Assembly: GCA_020342115.1 (NCBI GenBank)
Contig: CP070841.1
Location: 3,486,212 to 3,525,495, forward strand
Origin: Spirochaetota bacterium
Lineage (GTDB): Bacteria; Spirochaetota; B62-G9; DRHN01
Length of the DNA: 39,284 bases
Direction: 5' to 3'
Part shown: positions 17,516 to 24,891 of the stretch, piece after piece
Position numbering within the stretch: position 1 is the stretch's first letter
Layout of the letters: every line of letters begins with the position of its first letter
Notes under the pieces: model-generated
Told to the model about the DNA's origin: nothing
What the model saw: the letters and a program-made list of their open reading frames with translations, nothing else
Database searches by the model: none
Translations under genes and position numbers: made by a program

Positions 17516-18844
17516 ATGAGAAGCATTAAGCTTTTAAGGGTATTCATTTGTCTTGCTATTTTGTTCAGTGTTTGTGGGCTGATTTATGCAAGCGATAAAG
17601 AAGAGGAAGTCACCCTGGTATTCTGGTGGTGGGGCGAAACAGAACTCCAGGGATTGACGGGCTGGCTTGATGATACGATAGCCATATTCGAGGAGGAGCA
17701 TCCGAACGTTACGGTCGAGGCTACTTTACTGGATACGTTAAGTGTGTTTAGTGATTTCCCCACAGCTTCCGCAGCTGGAGAACCACCTGATCTACAGTTC
17801 GCGTGGAATGGAATATATGTTATGGAGTGGGCATGGTTGGGTTATGTCGAGCCGTTGGATGAGTGGATACCGAAGAACGAGCTCAAACACATGATTGCAA
17901 CACCGCTTTCGAACTTTAAAGGAAAACAGTACCGTGCAGGATGGTATCTGTTTGGTCATGGCTGGCTTTATAACAAGTCATTGTATCAGAAAGCCGGTGT
18001 ACCAGAAAGTTTGACTCCACCCAAAACCTGGGACGAGTGGTTGGAGGTGTGCCAGATACTAAAAGATGCAGGAATTACTCCTATTTCATTGGGAACCCAG
18101 GATCAACTGGTTGGAGACTGGTTGATTTCCCTGTTTTTGATTCAACAGCTGGATTCTATCAGAGATCCCATTAAACTCTGTGTTGGAGAGCTGAGATGGG
18201 ATGATCCTCGCTACTATGAGTACTGGGTTCGAATTAAAGAGCTATGGGACAAAGGCTACATAAATGACGATGTAAGCTCTCTGGAGCTCTATCAGGCTCA
18301 GGATCTATTTACCAAGGGCGATGCAGCGATGACCATAGCAGTGGGTACTATTATTCCGGCTATGGAGAAAGCACTCGGTAGAGAAAATATTGGTGTTATG
18401 AAGACACCGACCTTCGGGGTAGGAAAGTTAGCCGAGAAGGATATAAGCTATACCCAGGGAGTGATTATTTCTCCTGGTTCCAAACATAAGGATCTTGCAG
18501 CAGAGTTTATAAGACTCATGCACAGGGAGGACAGATATAATGCCCTGTGGGATGACTTAGGAGCTATTCCAGCAGATGACAGGTTTAATCCTAACAAGAT
18601 AGACGACCCGTTGATAAGAGAGACTTGGAACTGGGTTGAGAATTCGACCATATATGTAGGAGATACCATTCCGTGGGCTATACTGGGAGAAGCAGCGTAT
18701 GTTGGCTGTCAGGAGCTGTTTGCCGGGATGAAATCTCCCAGGGAATTAGGCGAAAAAGCACAGAGACTTGCTGAACAGTGGAGAGAACAGAATCCAGACA
18801 TGCTCCAGAACTACTTTGACTGGTTAGAAGGGCTGTCTGATTAA
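17516..18844 (+). CDS. ABC transporter extracellular solute-binding protein, paralogue 2
   Basis: A 442-residue CUT1-type binding protein. The signal peptide is residues 1-26 (cleavage after IYA, before SDKEEE). Cys20 lies inside the core but its context (FSVC) is not a standard lipobox. It is plainly paralogous to the protein at 4945: both share FWWWG near the mature start, SAAGxPPDLQ, WNGIY, the KGKQYRAGWYL/QGKQYRAGWYL segment and TPPKTWDE. They differ through the ligand-facing middle, for example TQDQLVGDWLIS here against FKDGWWGEHNTG there, so the ligands may be related but not identical. AAGGAGG precedes the ATG. It leads a three-gene transporter set. Confidence 0.92.
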   Translation: MRSIKLLRVFICLAILFSVCGLIYASDKEEEVTLVFWWWGETELQGLTGWLDDTIAIFEEEHPNVTVEATLLDTLSVFSDFPTASAAGEPPDLQFAWNGIYVMEWAWLGYVEPLDEWIPKNELKHMIATPLSNFKGKQYRAGWYLFGHGWLYNKSLYQKAGVPESLTPPKTWDEWLEVCQILKDAGITPISLGTQDQLVGDWLISLFLIQQLDSIRDPIKLCVGELRWDDPRYYEYWVRIKELWDKGYINDDVSSLELYQAQDLFTKGDAAMTIAVGTIIPAMEKALGRENIGVMKTPTFGVGKLAEKDISYTQGVIISPGSKHKDLAAEFIRLMHREDRYNALWDDLGAIPADDRFNPNKIDDPLIRETWNWVENSTIYVGDTIPWAILGEAAYVGCQELFAGMKSPRELGEKAQRLAEQWREQNPDMLQNYFDWLEGLSD

Positions 18845-18860
18845 ATTGTTGTGACATTAT

Positions 18861-18892
18861 GGGGGCTGTTATTTTAATAATGACAAGCCCCC
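18861..18892 (+). other. Stem-loop between second binding-protein and permease genes
   Basis: GGGGGCTGTTATT pairs with AATGACAAGCCCCC through one bulged A and one G-U pair, around a short TTAAT loop. It begins 16 bases after the stop codon and lies 65 bases before the permease start. No clean T-run follows. Its position matches the hairpin at 6347-6367, and the G/C-rich base of the stem is alike, so the arrangement is conserved between the two transporter copies. Confidence 0.65.
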
Positions 18893-18957
18893 ACTACTTA
18901 ATTACATTTATAGCTAGATATTGTTACCATTAACAAATTACACCTACAATTAATCAA

Positions 18958-19839
18958 TTGATACTAAGAACGAAAAAATTCACCCCTTATATCTACTTGT
19001 TTCCTGCCATTCTAATTCTGGGACTGATTTACGGTTACTCATTGGTGAGGGTATTCGATTTTTCCACAAGAAGGATCAGAGGCATAACCGGTGTATTCAT
19101 AGGTCTTGATAATTATAAATTTGTAATTAGTGACCCCGTATTCAGGAAGGCAGTTCTAAATAACATAAATCTTTTTGTGTTGATTCCGATATTGGTGTTT
19201 TTGGCAATTATTATTTCATATTTATTATTTGAGCAGCTCAGAGGCTGGAAAGTTTATAGAGGTGTAATTTTTATGCCTTATATTTTACCAATACCAGTGG
19301 TAGGGGTCATTTTCGGGTATATGTTCACTTTACATGGGGTTGTTAATAGTTTTTTAAAACTTGTTAAGTTAGATTTTTTAGCCATCGATTGGCTGGGAAG
19401 CCCCAAATTTGCGTTGTGGACTTTAATGATCATCATTTTATGGAAAGAATTGGGTTTTGGGATAATTCTTTTTTTGGCACGGCTTATGAGCTTGGAAAAA
19501 GAGATTTTTGAAAGCGCCGAGATTGACGGTGCAGGCTGGTGGGGTAAATTATTTTATGTAACCATTCCTCAGATGAGAACAATAATTGAGTTTTTTGCTA
19601 TTATTACTGTGATAAACATGCTCAGCTGGGTTTTTGCCTACTCCTATACGGTTACGCTTGGTGGTCCCGGGGATGCTACTATGGTAATGGAGCTGTTCAT
19701 ATTTAATAAGCTTGGAAGAAGTCAATTACCGATGCCTGGGATAGCGTCTGCTGCGTCAGTGTTTCTGTTTTCTGGGACAGCCGTTTTGATATTCTTTTTG
19801 TTCAGAATTCGAAAAGAGATCGGGCAGGAAGAAACCTAA
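18958..19839 (+). CDS. Sugar ABC transporter permease (MalF/UgpA type), paralogue 2
   Basis: A 293-residue permease aligning end to end with the one at 6379: ATRRIRG-type motif (DFSTRRIRGITG against DFSMRRIRGASG), FIGLDNYKFV, the shared helix LRGWKVYRG/LKGWKFYRF, and the EAA loop FESAEIDGAGWWGKLFYVTIP. About six membrane helices are evident. The start is taken as TTG at 18958, because homologues begin within one or two residues of there, but no ribosome-binding site is visible. The stop codon overlaps a palindromic repeat (19838-19855). The DNA is noticeably richer in A/T, especially at third positions, than the first copy. A 164 bp gap full of small hairpins separates it from its partner permease. 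Confidence 0.9.
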   Translation: MILRTKKFTPYIYLFPAILILGLIYGYSLVRVFDFSTRRIRGITGVFIGLDNYKFVISDPVFRKAVLNNINLFVLIPILVFLAIIISYLLFEQLRGWKVYRGVIFMPYILPIPVVGVIFGYMFTLHGVVNSFLKLVKLDFLAIDWLGSPKFALWTLMIIILWKELGFGIILFLARLMSLEKEIFESAEIDGAGWWGKLFYVTIPQMRTIIEFFAIITVINMLSWVFAYSYTVTLGGPGDATMVMELFIFNKLGRSQLPMPGIASAASVFLFSGTAVLIFFLFRIRKEIGQEET

Positions 19840-19967
19840 TGTGGACAAGCCACATGCTTGATTCAAATACTTTATTGCCAGACTGGCAAGAAAATCAAGG
19901 TTAAGGTACTAATGAGGGTTACTCTCATTTTTGATTAAAATTATTTTTTTGCTAGAATAGCAAAAAA
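19838..19967. repeat. Cluster of short palindromes between the permease genes
   Basis: Four small hairpins lie in 130 bases. AATGTGG-ACAAG-CCACAT (19838-19855) is the reverse complement of units at 30557 and 30630. TTGCCAG-A-CTGGCAA (19875-19889) is followed by GAAAATC, whose complement GATTTTCTTGCC recurs at 30461. AATGAG/CTCATT spans 19911-19929, and TTTTTTGCTA-GAA-TAGCAAAAAA spans 19945-19967. An imperfect direct repeat around TTAAGGTA(C/T)TAAT (19901 and 19974) flanks the last two. The motif pair shared with 30463-30648 marks a dispersed repeat family of REP-like or small non-autonomous type; no transposase accompanies it. Confidence 0.65.
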
Positions 19968-20003
19968 TGAGGATTAAGGTATTAATAAGCTAAGAAGGAA
20001 AGG

Positions 20004-20846
20004 ATGCAGAACACAAAGCTATTAAATTACAATTATGGTAACTTTTTTAAATACCTTTTAATAATTTTAGCCTCTCTAGTTTGTATTTATCCTCTCTTTT
20101 GGCTGATTACCGTATCCCTCAAGACCCAGGCTCAGTATTTAGCCAGTAAGTTCAGTCTGCCCTGGCCTTTATATTTTCAAAATTTTATATCAGCCGTAGA
20201 TAATGAAAAATTTTTTCTATGGTTTATGAACTCTGGCATTCTCACTGTAGGCTCGGTTGCTCTCTGTACCATAATATCTCTTTTAGCTGCGTATGCTATT
20301 GTATTCATGAGTTTTAGGGGAAAGCAGATTATCATGAATAGCATAATCTCATTGATGGCGGTCCCAATTGTGGTAATGATAGTGCCTCTATATATTTTGT
20401 TTGTTCGTATCCATCTTATGAGTACCTATCCAGGAGTGATACTGATATATTCTGCAGTATGCATCCCTTTCTCTATATATCTTTTAACCAGCTTTTTCAA
20501 GAGTCTTCCCGGAGAATTATTGGAAGCTGCTATTATCGATGGTTGTAGTAACTTAAAAGTTTTGTCAAAGGTAATCATTCCTTTATCGGGCCCACCGGTA
20601 CTTACTCTCATTATAGTAAATGCATTATGGGTATGGAACGATCTATTAATTGCATTAGTGTTCCTGCCCAGAACGGACATGAGAACTCTAATGGTGGGGT
20701 TGACAGTGTTCAAATCAAAATTTAATTTAGATGTTCCGCTCACTATGGCAGGTTTACTTATAGTATCTTTGCCTATGATTATTATTTATATAATCTTTCA
20801 AAGATACTTCATCCGGGGTTTAATCTCGGGAGCATTGAAAGGATAA
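20004..20846 (+). CDS. Sugar ABC transporter permease (MalG/UgpE type), paralogue 2
   Basis: A 280-residue permease, counterpart of the one at 7248. Shared features are KTQAQYLxxKFxLPWP near the N terminus, MSFRGKQ, IPFSIYLLTSFFK, the loop LEAAIIDGCSNLKVLSKVIIP in the EAA position, and the ending FIRGLISGALKG. AAGAAGGAAAGG precedes the ATG. Unlike the first system, where the permease genes overlap by four bases, here the gap is 164 bp with palindromes. That suggests insertion of repeat DNA after duplication or transfer. It ends 12 bases from the convergent isochorismatase-family gene. Confidence 0.92.
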   Translation: MQNTKLLNYNYGNFFKYLLIILASLVCIYPLFWLITVSLKTQAQYLASKFSLPWPLYFQNFISAVDNEKFFLWFMNSGILTVGSVALCTIISLLAAYAIVFMSFRGKQIIMNSIISLMAVPIVVMIVPLYILFVRIHLMSTYPGVILIYSAVCIPFSIYLLTSFFKSLPGELLEAAIIDGCSNLKVLSKVIIPLSGPPVLTLIIVNALWVWNDLLIALVFLPRTDMRTLMVGLTVFKSKFNLDVPLTMAGLLIVSLPMIIIYIIFQRYFIRGLISGALKG

Positions 20847-20858
20847 GAAAGGCGAGCT

Positions 20859-21587
20859 TTATTTTTCTATCTTAAATTTTTTCATATGATCTAGAATCCA
20901 ATCTGAATCTCTCACCTGACAGTACATTTCTCCGAGCACCCGTGTGGAGGCGCGGTGGAACTCCTCATCGGGAGATGCTGTTCCATCTTCAACATATGTC
21001 ACAAGATAGCCTAGATCGCACCCATTACGAACTGTATCCTCGACGCATGAGTTACCCCAGACACCGCAGGCGATGAAAGATTTTATGCCCTGATATCGGA
21101 AGATATTATGAAGATTTGTTGAGAGAAAAGTGCTTCCTGTTACTTTGGAGAGAACAGTTTCACCTGGAAGTGGTTTTAATTCTTCAATTATTTCTATCTC
21201 AGGGCTCCCTATATTAGGTTGAAGAAGCCTTCCCATATCTTCAGCATGTTGATCAAAACGGAGCCTCCAGATTGGAGGCATATCTGAAGCATTTTCAAGC
21301 CGGCTTGCAAAGAACACATGAACGACGGTAAGATCATGTTTGCGAAAAAATGCGAGCAGTTTCTGTATAGCTGGAATGACGGTGTTGTACACGCGCCTGT
21401 AGTAATAGACCTGGGAATCATTAGTTGTGCCAGTGCCTCTTGCACCAATAAGAAGCCACTCCCTGTTTGCATCGAAATTCTGCATATCGATAATGACAAG
21501 AGCTGTTGTTATGGGATTAATCCACTCCTCATCGGAAATTCCGAACCAGCCATTCGGATTGAGTTTTAACCCGTATTTAACGATCAT
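20859..21587 (-). CDS. Isochorismatase-family cysteine hydrolase
   Basis: A 242-residue alpha/beta hydrolase of the isochorismatase-like family. The catalytic triad is visible as D34 (VIIDMQNF), K148 (LSKVTGSTF) and C181 (GVWGNSCVEDT), so it should be an active amidohydrolase-type enzyme. Members include N-carbamoylsarcosine amidase, nicotinamidase, ureidoacrylate hydrolase and isochorismatase; it is not closely recognisable as any one. The 25-residue N-terminal extension before the first core strand is somewhat long. The start at 21587 has AAGGGG nine bases upstream. It follows the minus-strand MttB gene by 57 bp, suggesting co-transcription and perhaps release of a methylated amine from an amide or carbamoyl precursor (inference). 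Confidence 0.88.
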   Translation of the reverse strand: MIVKYGLKLNPNGWFGISDEEWINPITTALVIIDMQNFDANREWLLIGARGTGTTNDSQVYYYRRVYNTVIPAIQKLLAFFRKHDLTVVHVFFASRLENASDMPPIWRLRFDQHAEDMGRLLQPNIGSPEIEIIEELKPLPGETVLSKVTGSTFLSTNLHNIFRYQGIKSFIACGVWGNSCVEDTVRNGCDLGYLVTYVEDGTASPDEEFHRASTRVLGEMYCQVRDSDWILDHMKKFKIEK

Positions 21588-21644
21588 TAGCGTAACCCCT
21601 TATTTCTTTTTAAGTGAGTTATTCGCAATTCTCATCCCTCAAGT

Positions 21645-23054
21645 CTAAGCAATAATCTCTTCCAACTTTTCAACTGTCCCTGGATCAATGTACTGAGCAC
21701 GGGGCTCAGAAAGGATTTTCTGTGCCTTTTCATGGGCTTCCATATAGACATCCTTCGACCCATCCTTAATCCAGCGCTCATAGAGTGTCCTGCATGAAAT
21801 CTCGGGATACCAATTTTCATTTTTGAAATGTTTGATCGTATGTTCCTCCTCGAGAAATGACCCCCATGTACCGATCTTATTGATTACATCAACTGCTAGG
21901 TGGTCATCTGTGACCTCGATTCCCCTTTGAAAACGGCGGAGCATACTGAAAACCTCATGGTCAAGAACAAGGGATTCATAAGACACGGTAAGTCCGGTAG
22001 AGAACATCCCAAGGTTTACAATTACATCAATTCCGGCGCTGATACAGGCCATAGCTGATAAAGCCTTTTCCCAGCTACACTGCTGGTCTACGATATGAGC
22101 ATCTGTATCAAACCCAATTGAATGGCTTGGGATCCCATAGAAACGGGCCATCTGTGCTCCTGCAAGGCGAAGCAACATGGTCTCAGGAGTAGCAATGATT
22201 GGGTTTCCCTCTCTCATGTTAAAGAGGGTGTGTGCATTGCAGTACACCACAGGGAATCCCTCCTTCAGTATTTGTGAAATGGCAATGCCAGAAAGAACCT
22301 GTGCATTATGCTGTACTAAGTGGCCTGCAAGAGTGACGGGTGACGTTGCCCCGGCCATTGGAGCAGGGAGTATGTAAAAGGGTACACCGTTTGCGACAGT
22401 GTTCATAACGATTTCGCTTGCAGAAGGTGTCCATTCTTGAGGCGCTGATGGAGAGATATGACATGAAACAACCGGCTTTGATCCAATATCATCACTACCG
22501 ATGGCGATTTTTATCATCTGATATACTGCATCTGCAATGACACCCGTATCAGGAGCAATAATGATATGTTTACATGTATTTTGAAGTAGCATTGAAACTG
22601 CATGGGCTTCTGCCTTTTGTTGCTGTACATCCTGGGGCAATCCCTGGACTCCAACTATACTGATGTCACTCAACTGATCGGCAATCCACGCGAAATCTCC
22701 GACCTCCTTTTTTGTAATTGGTTTTCTTTTTCCTGTATTATAGTCCAGTGTAAATGTCCCATCGAAACCATTCACTGCATGAGTGATTCCCTTTCCTATC
22801 TCAATTGGGCTTTCTCCATCCCGTGCGTATAGTTTGATCGTGTTAGGTGCTTTCTTAATAAGGTCTTCTACAATCTGACCTGGGAATTTTGCAACTTTAT
22901 GCTCCCAATCAATTTTCACACCTGCGCTTCCTAATTGTTTTAATAGCTCATCATTGAGTATTCTGGATCCAGTGTGCTCCAGTACTTCAAGTGATGCTGT
23001 ATGAACCGCCTCTACTTCCTTCTTGGTTAATGCCTTGTAGAATTCAATTTTAAT
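21645..23054 (-). CDS. MttB-superfamily corrinoid methyltransferase, copy 3 (apparent AUU start)
   Basis: A non-pyrrolysine MttB homologue. Taking the first GTG (22919) gives only 424 residues, without the conserved N-terminal helices. The frame remains open 45 codons further and encodes KIEFYKALTKKEVEAVHTA and VLEHTG, which match MKLQILEVLSDEEIKKIHEA and ILEQCG of copy 4 residue for residue. The codon in the Met position is ATT at 23054, preceded by AAAGGAG at nine bases. No ATG, GTG or TTG lies between it and the upstream TGA. Counted from ATT, the protein has 469 residues, and its conserved Q325 and W328 (DQQCSWEK) carry the same numbers as in copy 4. It belongs to the 'QxxWEK' sub-lineage. 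It ends with TAG, followed at once by another stop. Either AUU initiation is used or the start has been lost. Confidence 0.82.
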   Translation of the reverse strand: MKIEFYKALTKKEVEAVHTASLEVLEHTGSRILNDELLKQLGSAGVKIDWEHKVAKFPGQIVEDLIKKAPNTIKLYARDGESPIEIGKGITHAVNGFDGTFTLDYNTGKRKPITKKEVGDFAWIADQLSDISIVGVQGLPQDVQQQKAEAHAVSMLLQNTCKHIIIAPDTGVIADAVYQMIKIAIGSDDIGSKPVVSCHISPSAPQEWTPSASEIVMNTVANGVPFYILPAPMAGATSPVTLAGHLVQHNAQVLSGIAISQILKEGFPVVYCNAHTLFNMREGNPIIATPETMLLRLAGAQMARFYGIPSHSIGFDTDAHIVDQQCSWEKALSAMACISAGIDVIVNLGMFSTGLTVSYESLVLDHEVFSMLRRFQRGIEVTDDHLAVDVINKIGTWGSFLEEEHTIKHFKNENWYPEISCRTLYERWIKDGSKDVYMEAHEKAQKILSEPRAQYIDPGTVEKLEEIIA

Positions 23055-23063
23055 TGTATGCCA

Positions 23064-23070
23064 CTCCTTT
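23064..23070 (-). promoter_or_regulatory. Shine-Dalgarno serving the ATT start
   Basis: AAAGGAG on the minus strand lies nine bases before the ATT at 23054-23052. An in-frame TGA overlaps its first bases, so translation of this frame cannot begin further upstream. This site decides the start of MttB copy 3. Confidence 0.65.
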
Positions 23071-23232
23071 CAGATTTATTATATATAAGCGCAGGGTCAA
23101 AATCTACAATATATTAAATGCAAGACCATATTCTTTTTTTAATTAAAAAAGGTTGACCAAGCCTCACGAACACATAAAATATGAATTATAAGTAAAGGAT
23201 TGAGAATGATATTGGTGCCTGGCATTACACGT

Positions 23233-23260
23233 TTGACAACAGTAAAGATATAGTTATAAT
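23233..23260 (+). promoter_or_regulatory. Consensus sigma-70 promoter
   Basis: TTGACA (23233-23238) and TATAAT (23255-23260) are both perfect matches with a 16-base spacer. The nearest plus-strand gene starts at 23586, so a transcript would carry a leader of about 320 bases, unless the promoter instead serves a small RNA. Confidence 0.7.
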
Positions 23261-23585
23261 GAATAAACTCGAATGTATGTAACTTTATAAAGCAATGAAG
23301 TAATCATTATAGTGAACTTGTCCCGGTAGATTTAACAATTCACATCAGAAGTGGATCGAAGCTTTCTCATATGAGATCATCTCAGATTAAACCATTTTTC
23401 ATCTCATCAACAGCTTAGCAAAGCAAGATGGCAAGTTCCAAGTAGTTGTTATGAAACGCAGAAAGGTAAAAAGGCTGAAAGGATACCCTATGTACCTCAA
23501 CTGCAGATAGTAACACTATAACTCCAAATATACTTCCTGATAATTTGAAACGATTAATTCCATTAGTGAAGGAGGAGTTACTAGT

Positions 23586-24689
23586 ATGAACTCAAAGGAG
23601 AGAATGCAGACAGCAATGGAGCATGAGGAACCAGACAGGGTACCATTCATGGCGACCTTTGTACCGGAAGTAGAGCTTCTGTTAAAAAAGAAATATTGTA
23701 GAGAGCTCGAAAAGATCGATATCCATACTGAAATGAAGTATCAGGGTATGAACGAGCTCGATATACTTTTCGGGCACGATATGCTTCTTTTAACATTCGG
23801 AATATCAACAGGGTACTACCGAAATACTCCATCCGATACCTACATTGATGAATGGGGAATCAAATGGAAAAAGTCACCATATGAAACGATCAATGGGATT
23901 GGACACTATACTGAGATCGTCGGGTTTCCACTTGAGGATAGTAGCAAGGTCGATTCATATAAACCTCCCAATCCGGATGACGAAGATATGGGTTATGCTG
24001 AAAGGATCATCGAGCAGTTCGGGACGGAGAAGTATATCTGTGGTATAATCGACTGCTCAATATTCGAAGCGCTGAAGTATCTCAGGGGAATCACCCAGAG
24101 CCTCATTGATCTTGTGGCAGAAAAGGATATTGCTCATAAGATAATGGACATATCAGTGGAATACCATCTGCAGCTGGGCTATAAGCTCATCGACCGGGGA
24201 GTAGATATACTCTGGCTTGCAGATGATATAGGCGGCGAACATGCATTGTTGATGTCTCCTGAGACATTTCGTGAAATGATCAAACCAAAAATGGGATATA
24301 TGATCGGAGAGCTGAAGCGCCATAACTCAAATGTGAAGGTTGCCTTTCATAGCGATGGGTATATCGAGCCTGTGATCGATGATCTCATAGAGATAGGGGT
24401 TGATCTTCTTAACCCTATTCAACCTGAGTCGATGAACCCGTCCTTTATTAAAAGACGATACGGAGATCGCATCAGTCTCTGGGGAACAGTAAGTACACAG
24501 GTGACCTTTCCATTTAAGAGTCCTGAGGATATTGCCAACGAGGTGAAGGAAAGGATCAAAACCTGTGGTCCAGGTGGAGGATTTCTGATCGCACCTACAC
24601 ATAATCTCCAGCTTGATGTACCTCTTGAAAATATTGATGCATTCTATAAAGCTGTAAGTGAGTACGGGAGCTATCCGATCAGATTATAG
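23586..24689 (+). CDS. URO-D-fold methyltransferase-type protein, copy 2
   Basis: A 367-residue uroporphyrinogen decarboxylase-superfamily protein. It begins NSKERMQTAMEHEEPDRVPF, the standard opening of MtaA/CmuA-like and unassigned URO-D-fold proteins of C1 metabolism. The zinc segment reads FHSDG (H255), with aspartate where methanogen MtaA has cysteine. The C-terminal segment CGPGGGFLIAPTHNLQLDVP is typical. DEWGIKWKKSPYE near residue 90 is also a family hallmark. Expected role: transfer of a methyl group to or from a corrinoid protein. GGAGGAG precedes the ATG. It is the first gene after the strong promoter and is followed 202 bp later by MttB copy 4. True haem biosynthesis (HemE) is unlikely given the context and motifs. 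Confidence 0.85.
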   Translation: MNSKERMQTAMEHEEPDRVPFMATFVPEVELLLKKKYCRELEKIDIHTEMKYQGMNELDILFGHDMLLLTFGISTGYYRNTPSDTYIDEWGIKWKKSPYETINGIGHYTEIVGFPLEDSSKVDSYKPPNPDDEDMGYAERIIEQFGTEKYICGIIDCSIFEALKYLRGITQSLIDLVAEKDIAHKIMDISVEYHLQLGYKLIDRGVDILWLADDIGGEHALLMSPETFREMIKPKMGYMIGELKRHNSNVKVAFHSDGYIEPVIDDLIEIGVDLLNPIQPESMNPSFIKRRYGDRISLWGTVSTQVTFPFKSPEDIANEVKERIKTCGPGGGFLIAPTHNLQLDVPLENIDAFYKAVSEYGSYPIRL

Positions 24690-24891
24690 GATATGTCTGT
24701 TTGATTTTTATGAATTAAGAGGTCAAAATTAGAGTACCATTTAATATGATGTGAAAGAAGGTATTGGTAGAGGGTAATGTGACTACCAAATAGGGGTGAA
24801 ACCTAACATGTTCCATCTGGGTACCATCTTTTATTCAGAAAGATATACTATAGAAAGCTACAATGTATAATTCATTATATGGGAGTTTAAT

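Larger units (their letters stand above)
23055..23585. other. Divergent intergenic region with a long 5' leader
   Basis: About 530 bases between a minus-strand MttB gene and a plus-strand URO-D gene. It contains the Shine-Dalgarno of the former, a consensus plus-strand promoter (23233-23260) and then a leader of some 320 bases. The leader includes a perfect 12-base palindrome (TCTCATATGAGA, 23365-23376). No B12-box-like sequence or other known riboswitch pattern is evident. Short open stretches there look like noise. On the minus strand TATATAAT-like sequence near 23078-23086 could be a -10, but no good -35 accompanies it. Confidence 0.6.

Noticed and set aside
23380-23510. Short open stretches in the leader of the URO-D gene
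   Set aside because: Two frames stay open for 35-50 codons with basic residues, but there is no start signal and stops lie just upstream; treated as non-coding.
23267-23585. Cobalamin riboswitch in the long leader
   Set aside because: Expected because of the corrinoid theme, but I could not find a B12-box-like segment or the surrounding stem pattern. A covariance search would be decisive.
15921-24689. HemE (haem biosynthesis) for the URO-D-fold genes
   Set aside because: Three divergent copies beside corrinoid methyltransferases, and the motifs are those of the methyltransferase-type branch, so a role in tetrapyrrole synthesis is unlikely.
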